Positions 18,724-28,849 of a stretch of 64,000 nucleotides of DNA are shown here, in pieces. How positions within the stretch are numbered: the first letter of the stretch is position 1; every line of letters starts with the position of its first letter. The position numbers and the translations under genes were made by a program. Below the pieces are notes generated by a model that was not told where the DNA came from, did no database searches, and saw only the letters and a list, made by a program, of their open reading frames with translations. This DNA comes from Sinosporangium siamense (GTDB taxonomy: Bacteria; Actinomycetota; Actinomycetes; Streptosporangiales; Streptosporangiaceae). The DNA lies in assembly GCF_016863435.1 (NCBI RefSeq), contig NZ_BOOW01000018.1, forward strand, positions 350,738-414,737. Direction: 5' to 3'.

Positions 18724-18780
18724 GCCGGGAGAAGCCCTCGGAGGCGGCGGCGAGCCGAAGACGGTCGTGCCGCGGCTCCA
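18679..18780 (-). pseudogene. Remnant of a P450 3' end
   Basis: On the minus strand the frame ending at 18679 reads TTVFGS...PGGTVTRGQASEINSR, which is the C-terminus of the P450 at 24450-25775 with about 9 codons deleted and scattered substitutions. Similarity is perfect in the 51-bp repeat and then degrades over ~50 bp. There is no start and no upstream P450 body. Confidence 0.7.
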
Positions 18781-18825
18781 TGTCCTGCGGCGGTGGGACG
18801 TCCCGGCTTGCCTGGTCGCTGCCCC

Positions 18826-18884
18826 GGGGGATGGGCCACGGTGTTCGTCCCCGGGGCCCATCCCCCCTGGGGACGGACACCGTG
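18826..18884. other. Interlocked inverted repeats (pseudoknot-like or alternative hairpins)
   Basis: Arm pair A: 12 bp, 18826-18837 with 18855-18866, perfect. Arm pair B: 16 bp, 18837-18852 with 18869-18884, one mismatch (a G-U pair in plus-strand RNA). The order is A1-B1-A2-B2, so both stems cannot form as simple hairpins. It lies 8 bp after the stop of the exporter permease (minus strand) and probably acts at least as its terminator. Confidence 0.7.
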
Positions 18885-18891
18885 TCCGTCG

Positions 18892-21434
18892 CTAGGCGGC
18901 CGCGGTCGCCGCCTCCACCGGGCGGAACCTCGTGGCGCGCCAGGCCGGCAGCAAGGTCGCCGCGAAGGTGATCAGTACGGCGCAGGCCACGACCGCGAGG
19001 TAGATCCACAGCGGCACGGGCGGAACCACCTTGTCCAGCTTGGCGAGGCTGTAGGGGAAGACGGTGACGGCCGCGGCGACCGTGCCGAGGAACACCCCGG
19101 CGATCGCGGTGAGCACGCTCTCCAGGCCCGTCATCGCCATGACCTGCTTCCTGGTGAAGCCGGTGAGCCGCTGGAGCCCGAACTCCCTGCGGCGGCGGCC
19201 GGTGGCCGCGATCAGGGTGTTGATCACGGAGATCGCGGTGTATCCGACGATCAGCCCCACCACCAGGTAGTTGACGGTGGCCAGTTGCTGCTGGCCCGCG
19301 GTGCGCTCCGCGGTCAGCGCGCCGCTGCCCGACACCTCGACGCCCGGCTGGTCCTTGACGAGTGCGGTCACCGCGGCGGTCACCTTGGCGGGGTCGGTCC
19401 CCGCGGCGTGGCGCACCAGGATCTGCTTCGCGACTTTGTCGGTGGTGTGCGGGGCCAGCAGCGGGGCGGGCATCAGCAGCGCCCCCGCGTCGCCCTTCGG
19501 GTGGTAGGTGGCCACCACCTTCACCGTGACCGGGGTGCCGTCGCCGAGCCTGAGGGTGACGGAGTCGCCTACCTCGCGCCCCAGGGACTCGGCGTGCTCG
19601 ACGGGCAGCGCGACGCTGTCGCCGCGCAGCTCGGACAGCGATCCTGTGGCGGCGCGCACCGTGAGGTTGCCCGCGTCGTCGACGCCCTGGAGCGGCCGGC
19701 CGTCGCCGGTCTGGGCGGCGTCCTCGGGGCTCTGCACGAAGCCTGTGCTGGTCACGTAGGAGGAGGCCGCGTCGACGCCCGGCACCTGCCGCACCCGGTC
19801 GAGGGTGCCGGGGGCGAACCCGCCGGCCCTGGAGGTCAGCACGTTGTCCGCGCGCAGGACCCCGGTGTGCGCGGCCCGGTTGGAGGCGTCCTCGATCTGC
19901 TGCATGTACAGCGTGCCACTGGCGACGCCGGTCAGCAGGATGATCGGGGTGATGGTCGAGGCCATCCGGATGGTGTGGGCGCGGGAGTTGAGCACCGCCA
20001 TATGCCCCGTGAGGCCGGTCAGCGCGCGCAGCGGGCCCTGGAGCAGCCACACGATCGCCTTGGTGAAGCCTGGGGCGAGCAGTGCCAGGCCGATGGCCCA
20101 CATGATGCAGGCGGGGCCCGCCGTGCTCGCCGTCAGGTCGCCCTCCATCATCGTCACGGTCATGACGGCCATGGCGGCGCCGCCGGCGAGGAAGAGCACC
20201 GACAGCACGATCCGGGTGCGGGTAAGCCAGTGGCCCTCGGTGGCGCTGCTCGCCAGGGCCTCGGTGGCCCGGGTTTCGGCGACCTTGCGTGCGGTGATGT
20301 GCGCGGCGCCGACCGCGGCCAGCAGCGAGGCCGCGACGGCGACGACCGCGGGCGCGAGGCCCTGCCGGAACTCGACGGCGCCCGAGACGATCCCGGCGCC
20401 GACCAGCCTGTCGAAGAGGAGGTGGCTCATCAGCGCGCCCGGCAGGCAGCCGAGCACCGAGGCCAGGACGGACACGACCAGCGTCTCGCCGAGGATCATG
20501 CGCCGCAGCTGGGACGGGGTGGTGCCGATCGCCTTCAGCAGGGCCATCTCGCGCTGCCTCTGCCGCACGGTCAGGCCCAGCGTCGAGGACGCTCCGAACA
20601 TGGCGACCAGGATCGCCCAGCCGCCGAAGATCGCGGAGAGCATGACGAGGTTCTGCTGACTGCCTGCGGCCTCGGGGAACTCGGCGAGCCCCCGGTTGTC
20701 GCCGGTCAGCGTCACGGCGGCACCGGGCAGGGCCTTGTCGATCCGGTCGCGCAGCTCGGCGACGTCCGTGCCCGGCTCGGGCAGCACCCCGATCGCGTCC
20801 ACGGTGCCGCCGCCGAACGCCGCCGCCTGCTCGCCGGTGAAGAACACGGCGGGCTGCGCCGCCGCACGCCCACCGGCCTGCTTGACGATGCCGGTCAGCC
20901 GGAACTCCTGGGTGCGCCCTGCGGCGGCGATCCGCACCCGGTCGCCCACGCGGGCACCGGCCCGCTCGGCGAGACCGGTGTCGAGCACCACGTCACCCAC
21001 CTCGCCGGGCCGCGATCCTGAGGTGAGGGTGTAGGGGGCGAGCTCCGCGGAATCCCAGCCGTGGCCGAGCGGGCGCCGCTCGTCGCCGGCGGCACCGCCG
21101 GACTCGTCCGTGACCGGCCGGCCGTCGCCGGCGACGGCCACGGGGAAGGACACGTCGGCGACCGCCCTTGCCACCCCGGGCACACCTTCGACCGTGCGCA
21201 CCAGCGCCCGGTCGAGCCGCACCCGCTCGGAGAGCCGGGAGCCGTCGTAGTTCTGATCGCCGGCCACGACGATGGGCGCCGCGGCGAGCCGCTGGGCCGG
21301 CACCGCGTTGCGGACGCCGCTCTCCATGAGCCCGCCGCAGGCCATGATGAGGGCCGCGCCGAAGAACACGGCGATGAAGGTGGCCGCGAATCCGCCGAGG
21401 CGGAACCGTAGCGTGCGCAGGGCCAGAGACAACA

Positions 21435-21435
<1 letters not shown>
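18892..21435 (-). CDS. FtsX/MacB-like ABC transporter permease, double FtsX domain
   Basis: A permease of the MacB/LolC-type (type VII) ABC family, 847 aa. A signal-anchor helix (~15-35) is followed by a large extracytoplasmic domain, an FtsX block of three helices (~260-400) with QREMALLKAIGTTPSQLRRM, then a second helix, a second extracytoplasmic domain and a C-terminal FtsX block (~715-840) containing RRREFGLQRLTGFTRKQVM. Two FtsX blocks in one chain is the common actinobacterial form. The ATG overlaps the ATPase stop by one base (TGATG). Such exporters usually remove peptide antibiotics or lipids and are switched on by adjacent NarL-type two-component systems, as here. Confidence 0.88.
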
Positions 21436-22238
<803 letters not shown>

Positions 22239-22333
22239 TCAAACTCCCTGAACCTGTCGCGTGCCCCACGCGATCACGTTGTCCACGCTATGGACGGGCA
22301 GGGGGCCGGGCCGATGGGTCTTCTTCCACAGGC

Positions 22334-22355
22334 GGGGTAGAGATAGCCCTACCCC
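22334..22355. promoter_or_regulatory. Inverted repeat GGGGTAG-N8-CTACCCC, likely response-regulator box
   Basis: Perfect 7-bp arms (22334-22340, 22349-22355) in the divergent spacer, about 100 bp before the ABC ATPase start. NarL-type regulators bind such dyads, so autoregulation of the exporter is likely. Confidence 0.55.
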
Positions 22356-22505
22356 TGACCTGGGCTGATCCCCATCGCTTCACCGGTGTTCACATGGGAT
22401 CCTTGAACAGGACGTGAGGCCGGGGCGGGGGGCGTCAGGCCACCTGGAACCCCCGGCGCCACCCACCGCATGCGTGCGGTGGTGGGGCACAGGAGGTTGG
22501 CGCAG

Positions 22506-23792
22506 GTGGACAAGGTCGGGGCCGCACGGTCACCGCGGCGGCTCGGGCTCGTGGAGCGGCTGCGCTGGACGATGCGGGGGCTGCTGGTCGCCGTGCTCTC
22601 CCAGGCCGGGAGCGTCGTCCTGTGGACCGTCACGGTCGTCACCCTCGCCACCCTGGTGGTCGGCATAGGCTTCCTCATCCTGCCGATCGTCGTGAACGCC
22701 GTGCGCGGTCTCGCCGGCTTCCACCGGCGCACCGCCCGCGAGTGGTCGGGTGTGGCCATCGATGTCCCCTACCGGCACACCGCCGCGGACGGCGCCTACG
22801 ACACCGCGGGCACCTTCGCCCAGTGCCGCCGGCTGCTGTCCGACCCCGCCACCTGGCGGGACATTCTGTGGATGACGCTCAACGCCCCCGTGGGCCTCGT
22901 CCTCGGGCTGCTGCCCGCGGCCTGTGTCGCCTACGGACTCAACGGCATGTTCGTCACCCCGTTCCTCTGGGAGAGCATGGGCCCGCACTGGGGCTTCGGC
23001 GTGACCTGGTTCATCACCGACCAGGGCGAAGCCAACCTCGCCATCCCGCAGGGCCTCCTCTTCGTGGTGCTCGGCCTGCTGATCGCGCCGGCGCTGGGGC
23101 GGCTGCACATTCGCTTCAACCGCGCGCTGCTCGCGCCCACCCGCAACGCCCGCCTCACCCTGCGCGTCGAGCACCTGACCGAGACCAGGTCGGACGCTGC
23201 GGAGGCGCAGGCCGCCGAGCTGCGCAGGATCGAGCGGGACCTGCACGACGGGGCGCAGGCCCGCCTCGTGTTGCTCGGCATGAAACTGGGGTTCGCCGAC
23301 ACCCAACTGGAGACCAACCCCGCCCTGGTGCGACAGCTCCTCGCCGAGGCCATGGAGTCCAGCAGCCAGGCGTTGACCGAGCTACGCGACCTGGTGCGCG
23401 GCATCCACCCGCCGGTGCTCGCCGAGCGCGGGCTCGACGGCGCCGTCAGGGCGCTCGCGGTGGCCCTGGCCATCCCCGCCGAGGTCTCCGTCGACCTGCC
23501 CGGACGGCCTCAGCCGCCGATCGAGTCCGCCGCCTACTTCGTGATCGCGGAGGCGCTCGCCAACGTCACCAAGCACAGCGGCGCGAACCACGCGAGCATC
23601 CGGCTCTGGCACGCCGGCGGCAGACTCCGCGCCCAGGTCGGCGACAACGGGCGCGGCGGCGCCAAGGCCGAGGGCGGTAGCGGCCTGCGCGGGCTCCAGC
23701 GCCGTCTGGCGGCCTTCGACGGTGAGCTCGACATCAGCAGCCCGGTGGGCGGACCGACCCTAGTGACGATGGAGATCCCGTGCGAGTTGTGA
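22506..23792 (+). CDS. NarL-family sensor histidine kinase
   Basis: A membrane sensor kinase of about 428 aa. Four to six hydrophobic segments lie in the first ~200 residues with a PspC/DUF1700-like 'sensor' layout. Next come the HisKA_3 dimerisation/phosphoacceptor box RIERDLHDGAQARLV (His ~247) and a HATPase domain with AEALANVTKHSGA and GDNGRGG. GTG 22506 follows AGGAGG by 9 bp, better than the upstream ATG. It overlaps the response-regulator gene by 13 bp. The kinase probably senses membrane-active compounds and induces the divergent ABC exporter. Confidence 0.88.
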   Translation: MDKVGAARSPRRLGLVERLRWTMRGLLVAVLSQAGSVVLWTVTVVTLATLVVGIGFLILPIVVNAVRGLAGFHRRTAREWSGVAIDVPYRHTAADGAYDTAGTFAQCRRLLSDPATWRDILWMTLNAPVGLVLGLLPAACVAYGLNGMFVTPFLWESMGPHWGFGVTWFITDQGEANLAIPQGLLFVVLGLLIAPALGRLHIRFNRALLAPTRNARLTLRVEHLTETRSDAAEAQAAELRRIERDLHDGAQARLVLLGMKLGFADTQLETNPALVRQLLAEAMESSSQALTELRDLVRGIHPPVLAERGLDGAVRALAVALAIPAEVSVDLPGRPQPPIESAAYFVIAEALANVTKHSGANHASIRLWHAGGRLRAQVGDNGRGGAKAEGGSGLRGLQRRLAAFDGELDISSPVGGPTLVTMEIPCEL

Positions 23793-24463
23793 TCGCGGAA
23801 GACCTGGCACTGCTGCGGGAGGGCCTGGTCCAATTGCTCACCGCACACGACTTCGAGGTGATCGAGGCGGTGGACAACGGCCCGGCGATGCTGCGGGCCC
23901 TGCTCACCCACCGGCCCGACGTGGCCATCGTCGACGTGCGGCTGCCCCCCACCTTCACCGACGAGGGGCTCCAGGCCGCCGTCCAGGCCCGCGCCCAGGT
24001 GCCGGGGCTGCCGATCCTGGTGCTGTCCCAGCACGTCGAGCAGATATACGCACGGGAGCTGCTGTCCGACCAGAACGGCGGCGTGGGCTATCTGCTCAAG
24101 GACCGCGTCTTCGACGTGCGCCGCTTCGTCGACATGGTCAAGCAGGTAGCCTCAGGTGGAACCGTGATGGACCCCAAAGTGATCTCCGAGCTGATGATCA
24201 AGCACGACACCGAGACCAGCCCGGTGCACAGCCTGACCGAACGGGAGCGCGAGGTGCTCGGCCTGATGGCCGAGGGCCGCTCCAACGCGGCCATCGCCGC
24301 ACGGATGTTCTTCTCGGAGAAGGCGGTCAGCAAGCACACCAACAGCATCTTCTCGAAACTGGGCCTCGCCGCGTCCGGGGACGACAACCGCCGTGTCCTG
24401 GCGGTCCTCGCCTACCTGAACGCCGAGGCCCAGGTCCCGCCGCCGAGGACTACCGCGAGTTGA
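23780..24463 (+). CDS. NarL/LuxR-type response regulator, C-terminus replaced at an insertion junction
   Basis: A receiver domain (~1-125) with phosphoacceptor Asp 52 (VDVRLPP) and acidic pocket ED at 7-8, followed by a LuxR helix-turn-helix (~150-215, LTEREREVLGLMAEGRSN). It is the partner of the overlapping histidine kinase. The last five codons (RTTAS) and the stop come from the 51-bp repeat, so the native C-terminal end was lost when this cassette joined the P450 locus; the domain itself is intact. The 3' end overlaps the convergent P450 gene by 14 bp. Confidence 0.88.
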   Translation: MRVVIAEDLALLREGLVQLLTAHDFEVIEAVDNGPAMLRALLTHRPDVAIVDVRLPPTFTDEGLQAAVQARAQVPGLPILVLSQHVEQIYARELLSDQNGGVGYLLKDRVFDVRRFVDMVKQVASGGTVMDPKVISELMIKHDTETSPVHSLTEREREVLGLMAEGRSNAAIAARMFFSEKAVSKHTNSIFSKLGLAASGDDNRRVLAVLAYLNAEAQVPPPRTTAS

Positions 24464-24494
24464 TCTCACTCGCCTGACCGCGGGTCACCGTACC
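24444..24494. repeat. 51-bp direct repeat, right copy
   Basis: Identical to 18673-18723, offset 5,771 bp. It spans the response-regulator stop codon and the last codons of the P450. Confidence 0.9.
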
Positions 24495-25775
24495 TCCCGG
24501 CGTGCGGCGGGTCAGGTGGCAGGACAGGCCCTCGGGGAGCAGCAGTGAGCCGAAGACGGTTGTGACGCGGTCGAGGTCGCGGGCGGTCAAGTCGTAGTCC
24601 GCGGCGATGAGCGCGGTGGCCTGCGTCAGCACGCTCAGGCTCAGGTAAGTGCCGGGGCACCCCCGGGGGCCTGTGGCGAAGGGGAGGTAGGCGTGCGGCG
24701 CGTGCGGTGGTTCGCCGGTCAGCCAGCGGCCGGGGTCGAACCTCGCAGGGTCCCGCCACCAGCGTTCGTCGTGGTGCATCAGATAGGGGCTGAACATGAT
24801 CGCCGTGCCGGCCGGCACCTCGGCGTCGCCGAGGGACACCGGCGTGATCGCGTCCCGCCCGACCAGCCACGCCGGGGGCCGCACCCGCAGCACCTCTTGC
24901 ACGAACGCCCTGGTGTACGGCAAAGCACTCTCGTCCAGGTGGCCCGCGGCGTCGGCCTCGGCGCGGACGCGGTCGCGTGCGTCCGGGTGCCCGGCGAGGT
25001 AGTAGAGCAGCCATATCCAGGCCCCGCCCATCGTGCCGATGGACCCGAGCAGGATGAAGCCGAGCGCGTCCTCGGCGACGTCGGGCGGCAGCGGGTGCTC
25101 CAGCCCGGCGAGGTGCTCAAGCAACGTGTCCGGTCCTGCCTCCGCCCGCCCTGGGCGGGCCTCGGCGAGCAGGGTGACGGTGTGGTCGCGGATCCGGCGG
25201 TCGGCCGCGGCGACGCGCCGGCGCAGGCGGCTCGGCAACCACCTCGGGACGCGGATCGCGGCCTCTCCGGCCCGCCGCCCCTCCCTGAAGGCCGCGAGCA
25301 TCGCCTCCAGCAGCTCGGGCGCCGGGCCGCGGACGAAGAGCGGGAGCATGGGGCGTACGGCTGCCGCCCAGGCGTGCTCGACGGGGTCGAACCACGTGCC
25401 CTCAAGCGCCCGCAGGTCCTCGCTGAGGACGTCGCGCACGGCGGGCAGGTGTGCCGGATAGGAGCCGGGTTTGAGCACCGGCAGCGCCGCCTGGCGCACC
25501 TTCATCCACTGCTCGGTCTGCTCCGGGGTGGGGAGGCGCCCGCCGTGCAGCGGATTGGCGTTGGGGACCGAATCCCGGTTGGTGCGCGCCAGCACGCCGT
25601 GCACGAGCGCGGGATCGGTGACGACGACCACGTCCGCGTCGAAACCGAAGACGTCACCGTATTCCCGCCGGCACTTGTCGAGGAATCCCGCCGGGTCGGA
25701 CTCGTAATCCATTATGTGGCGGGCGAAAAGGCCGCCTTTCGGGCCGGGGACGGGGGATGCCGAGCGCGCGAACAT
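24450..25775 (-). CDS. Cytochrome P450, candidate peptide-crosslinking enzyme
   Basis: A P450 of 441 aa. The I-helix region reads FILLGSIGTMGGAW, without the usual acid-Thr pair of monooxygenases. The ExxR helix is QEVLRVRPP, and the heme loop FATGPRGCPG has Cys at about 373. The loss of the I-helix Thr is common in P450s that couple phenols rather than hydroxylate. ATG 25775 follows GGGAGGATT; the longer upstream frame has no support. The last ~13 residues come from sequence antisense to an ABC-F gene end (the 51-bp repeat). The gene lies 255 bp downstream of a 26-codon peptide gene on the same strand. Confidence 0.85.
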   Translation of the reverse strand: MFARSASPVPGPKGGLFARHIMDYESDPAGFLDKCRREYGDVFGFDADVVVVTDPALVHGVLARTNRDSVPNANPLHGGRLPTPEQTEQWMKVRQAALPVLKPGSYPAHLPAVRDVLSEDLRALEGTWFDPVEHAWAAAVRPMLPLFVRGPAPELLEAMLAAFREGRRAGEAAIRVPRWLPSRLRRRVAAADRRIRDHTVTLLAEARPGRAEAGPDTLLEHLAGLEHPLPPDVAEDALGFILLGSIGTMGGAWIWLLYYLAGHPDARDRVRAEADAAGHLDESALPYTRAFVQEVLRVRPPAWLVGRDAITPVSLGDAEVPAGTAIMFSPYLMHHDERWWRDPARFDPGRWLTGEPPHAPHAYLPFATGPRGCPGTYLSLSVLTQATALIAADYDLTARDLDRVTTVFGSLLLPEGLSCHLTRRTPGGTVTRGQASEINSR

Positions 25776-26030
25776 AATCCTCCCTGCCTTTGGTCGTTCC
25801 TCTCGTCCGTTCACGGGGAGTGGTGGGAAAAGGCCGTGGAAAACTCTTGGCAGACACGCCCGCCGTGAAGTGCGCGGTGCCGGTGCGCAGACCTCTCTCC
25901 GTCCCTTCCGCCGCTCCCTTGGCCGGGCCACCGGCCGACCGCCTGACCTGGCCGGACGGGTGCCGTGAGGGGAGGGGGTCCGGCGGACGGGAAGGGGGGT
26001 GAGGTCGTCGGCACCGCGCGCCGGCTCCGG

Positions 26031-26111
26031 CTAGCGGAGGCGGTAGATCGGGTAACGGCCCTTCATCTGTCCGCGGTGCATGCGGAGCGCGCGTTTCACC
26101 ATTCTCAGCAT
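26031..26111 (-). CDS. 26-codon peptide gene, candidate RiPP precursor for the adjacent P450
   Basis: A very short open frame with a near-perfect ribosome binding site (AAGGAGGTG, 7-8 bp before the ATG) and an AT-rich region upstream, unlike its surroundings. The product is 26 residues and strongly basic. It starts MLRMVKRALRMHRGQ and ends in RYPIYRLR, so the only Tyr residues form a Y-P-I-Y group near the C-terminus. Tiny precursors with C-terminal Tyr/Trp groups next to one P450 are the pattern of cittilins, biarylitides and atropopeptides, where the P450 crosslinks aromatic side chains. Identity as a precursor is inference; a regulatory leader peptide is the alternative. Confidence 0.55.
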   Translation of the reverse strand: MLRMVKRALRMHRGQMKGRYPIYRLR

Positions 26112-26577
26112 GATCTTCACCTCCTTGCAGCTTCCCGACTTATCTCTGTTTATCTATGCATATTTCTGCGAGCGGGGCAACAAGAGTATTTTCCGTATTA
26201 CACCATCGGTTCCAGCCTTAATCGGGGCGTCATTCCGCACCGTGCCCTCACCGGTGCATCCGTCCACGCACAGCGATCCGCCCATGGCCGCCGAGCCGCC
26301 GAACCCGGCGGCGGCGTGAGCGCGCCGGGCGCCCGAGCCCATGGGCATGGGTTTTGTGGATTTCTTCGCTGATCGCCGGTCGGACAGAATATTCCTCCGC
26401 TGCACCGGTGAAGACCCGGAATCCACGTGATAGCGTCCGCGTCAGCACCAACGTCCGACTCGGCTTTCGCAGCTCCTGCCGACTTCCCCGAGGGTACGCG
26501 GTGACACATAGCGACATGACGGCTCGCGCCCGGCGCGGGTGCCACGAAGATCCACACGAGAATCCGGCGGGCGCCGC
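26112..26577. other. 466-bp intergenic region with promoter for the 26-codon gene
   Basis: 26120-26220 is markedly AT-rich. On the minus strand TTGTTG (26178-26183) followed after 18 bp by CATAGA (26154-26159) could be -35/-10 elements for the peptide gene. A 90-codon minus frame (26154-26426) lacks a convincing start and is not called. Confidence 0.4.
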
Positions 26578-27588
26578 GTGACGCTTGACGTAGCGGCGCT
26601 CACACCGTACCTCGCGAAGGTGTGCCCGCCCGCCGGGCGGCCGATCTCCGCCGCGCTGATCATCGGCGGGCGCTCCAACCTCACCTACGAGGTGACGGTC
26701 GGCGACCGGGCGCTCGTGTTGCGCCGCCCCCCGCTCGGGCACATGAAGGCGACCGCGCACGACATGCGGCGCGAGGCACGGGTGATCAAGGCGCTGGCGG
26801 GCACGGCGGTGCCCGTGCCGACCGTCGTGGCCGAGTGCGACGACCCCGCGGTGCTCGGCGCGCCGTTCTACATCATGGAAAAGGTCGCCGGTCGCGTCTA
26901 CCGCACGGAGAAGGACCTCGCCGAGATCGCCGGTCCGCGGGCCGAGCGCGCCGCGCACAACCTCATCGACACCCTGGCCGAGCTGCACTCGATCGACCCC
27001 GCCGCCGTGGGACTGGGCGACTTCGGCCGCCCGGAGGGATATCTGGGACGGCAGGTCAACCGCTGGCGCGGCCAGGTGACGGGCTCGGAGGAGCTTCAGG
27101 AGTTCCCCGGCATGACGGCGCTCGCCGACGGCCTGCTCAAGGTGGTGCCCGAGACCGGCAGGGCGGGCATCGTGCACGGGGATTACCGGCTTGACAACGC
27201 CATCCTCGACGCCGCCGACCCGGGGCGGATCCGGGCCGTGCTCGACTGGGAGATGGCCACGCTCGGCGACCCGCTGGCCGACCTCGGGTTGTTCCACATC
27301 TACTGGGTCGGGTGGGAACGTGTGGGCGACGGGGTGGCAGCCGCGCCCGGCGCCGTGGCGGGGTTTCCGAGCTGGGACACGCTGGCGGAACGCTACACCC
27401 GGAAGTCGGGTTACGCGCTGGACGACCTCGACTTCCACATCGCCCTCGCCTACTTCAAGCTCGCGGTGATCCTCGGCGGCATCCACGGCCGGCACAAACG
27501 CGGCCTCACCGTCGGTGAGGGATTCGACGGCATCGGGGAGATGGTTCCCGTCCTGGTCGAGCGCGGCCTCGCCGTGCTTCCCGTATGA
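26578..27588 (+). CDS. APH-like phosphotransferase family protein linked to acyl-CoA dehydrogenase
   Basis: A kinase-like-fold protein of about 336 aa in the aminoglycoside phosphotransferase (PF01636) family. The catalytic loop is HGDYRLDN and the metal motif LDWEMATLGDP, with GGRSNLTYEV near the N-terminus. These exact blocks mark the ACAD10/ACAD11-associated group (FadE36-like), in which this kinase acts with an acyl-CoA dehydrogenase on hydroxyacyl substrates rather than on antibiotics. The next gene is an acyl-CoA dehydrogenase 35 bp downstream, supporting that role. GTG 26578 starts the conserved region; a GTG 39 bp upstream is possible, and neither has a strong ribosome binding site. 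Confidence 0.8.
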   Translation: MTLDVAALTPYLAKVCPPAGRPISAALIIGGRSNLTYEVTVGDRALVLRRPPLGHMKATAHDMRREARVIKALAGTAVPVPTVVAECDDPAVLGAPFYIMEKVAGRVYRTEKDLAEIAGPRAERAAHNLIDTLAELHSIDPAAVGLGDFGRPEGYLGRQVNRWRGQVTGSEELQEFPGMTALADGLLKVVPETGRAGIVHGDYRLDNAILDAADPGRIRAVLDWEMATLGDPLADLGLFHIYWVGWERVGDGVAAAPGAVAGFPSWDTLAERYTRKSGYALDDLDFHIALAYFKLAVILGGIHGRHKRGLTVGEGFDGIGEMVPVLVERGLAVLPV

Positions 27589-27623
27589 CGCCGCCCCGGC
27601 ACGATCACGCTAAGGAGAGTGCG

Positions 27624-28826
27624 ATGGACTTCGCCTACGACCAGACCACCGAGGACCACCTCGAACGGCTGGCCGAGTTCATGGAGTCGCACATCTATCC
27701 GGCGGAGCCGCACTTCACCGAGGAGGTCGCCTGGGAGCGGCCCCCCATCATGGCGGAGTTGCGCGCCGAGGCGAGGTCGAGGGGTCTGTGGAACCTCTTC
27801 CTGCCCAAGGACCACGGCGGCACCCTCACCACGCTGCAATATGCGCCGCTCGCCGAGATGTCCGGCCGCAGCCCGCTGATCGCCCCCGAGTCGATGAACT
27901 GCGCCGCGCCCGACACCGGCAACATGGAGCTGCTGACCCTCGCCGCCACCCCCGCACAGCGGGAGCAGTGGCTGGAGCCGCTGCTCGACGCGCGCATCCG
28001 CTCGGCCTTCTCCATGACCGAACCGGAGGTCGCCTCCTCCGACGCCTCCAACATCGCCACCCGTGCCGTGCGCAAGGGCGGCGAATATGTCATCGACGGC
28101 CGCAAGTGGTGGACGTCCGGGGCGATGAGCTCCGACTGCAAGATCTTCATCGTGATGGCGGTGACCGACCCCGGCGCGCCGCCGCGCGGGAGATACAGCA
28201 TGTTGCTCGTGCCGCGCGGCACCCCCGGCATGCACATCAAACGCGGGATGAGGGTGTTCGGCTACACCGACGGCACCCACGGCGGGCACGCCGAGATCGT
28301 CTTCGACGGCGTCCGGGTCCCGGCCGCGAACCTTCTCGGTGAGGAAGGCCAGGGCGGCGCGCTCGCCCAGGCCCGGCTCGGGCCGGGGCGCGTGCACCAC
28401 TGCATGCGGCTCGTCGGCATGGCCGAGCGTGCCTTCGAGCTGATGTGCAAGCGGGCCGCCGGCCGCACCACCTTCGGCCGCCCGCTCGCCGAGCACGGCG
28501 CGGTCGAGGGGTGGATCGCGGACGCGAGGGTACGGATCGACCAGCTCAGACTGCTCGTGCTGCACGCGGCGTGGATGATCGACAAGCACGGCGCCAAGGC
28601 GGCCAGGCGCGAGATCTCCGCCATCAAGATCGCCGCCCCGGAGACGGCGGGCTGGGTCGTCGACAAGGCCATCCAGGTGCACGGCGCCGGCGGCGTCTCC
28701 CAGGACTACCCGCTGGCCATGCTGTGGGCGGGGGCACGCGGGCTGCGCTTCGCCGACGGCCCGGACGAGGTGCACAAGATGGTGCTCGCCCGCCGCGAGA
28801 TCGCCCGGGTCGCCGGCCGGAGCTGA
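27624..28826 (+). CDS. Acyl-CoA dehydrogenase family protein (ACAD10/11-like)
   Basis: An FAD-dependent acyl-CoA dehydrogenase of 400 aa. Features are the FAD/substrate block FSMTEPEVASSDASN (~130-145), WWTSGAM, GPGRVHHCMRLVGMAERAFEL, and the C-terminal VHGAGGVSQDYPLAM signature. Length and motifs match ACAD10/11 homologues of medium- or long-chain acyl-CoAs or their hydroxy derivatives. ATG 27624 follows AAGGAGAG. With the upstream phosphotransferase it forms a two-gene operon, likely for a 4-hydroxyacyl or 3-hydroxyacyl-CoA pathway. Confidence 0.85.
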   Translation: MDFAYDQTTEDHLERLAEFMESHIYPAEPHFTEEVAWERPPIMAELRAEARSRGLWNLFLPKDHGGTLTTLQYAPLAEMSGRSPLIAPESMNCAAPDTGNMELLTLAATPAQREQWLEPLLDARIRSAFSMTEPEVASSDASNIATRAVRKGGEYVIDGRKWWTSGAMSSDCKIFIVMAVTDPGAPPRGRYSMLLVPRGTPGMHIKRGMRVFGYTDGTHGGHAEIVFDGVRVPAANLLGEEGQGGALAQARLGPGRVHHCMRLVGMAERAFELMCKRAAGRTTFGRPLAEHGAVEGWIADARVRIDQLRLLVLHAAWMIDKHGAKAARREISAIKIAAPETAGWVVDKAIQVHGAGGVSQDYPLAMLWAGARGLRFADGPDEVHKMVLARREIARVAGRS

Positions 28827-28849
28827 GCCCGCGGTTCCCCGCTCGTCTC

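Noticed and set aside
18328..21021. An 897-codon plus-strand frame antisense to the FtsX-type permease
   Set aside because: Its translation is repetitive Gly/Arg/His/Asp-rich and has no motif; the permease on the other strand is unmistakable.
26154..26426. 90-codon minus frame just upstream of the 26-codon peptide gene
   Set aside because: No convincing start codon with a ribosome binding site; its end runs into the AT-rich promoter region of the peptide gene.
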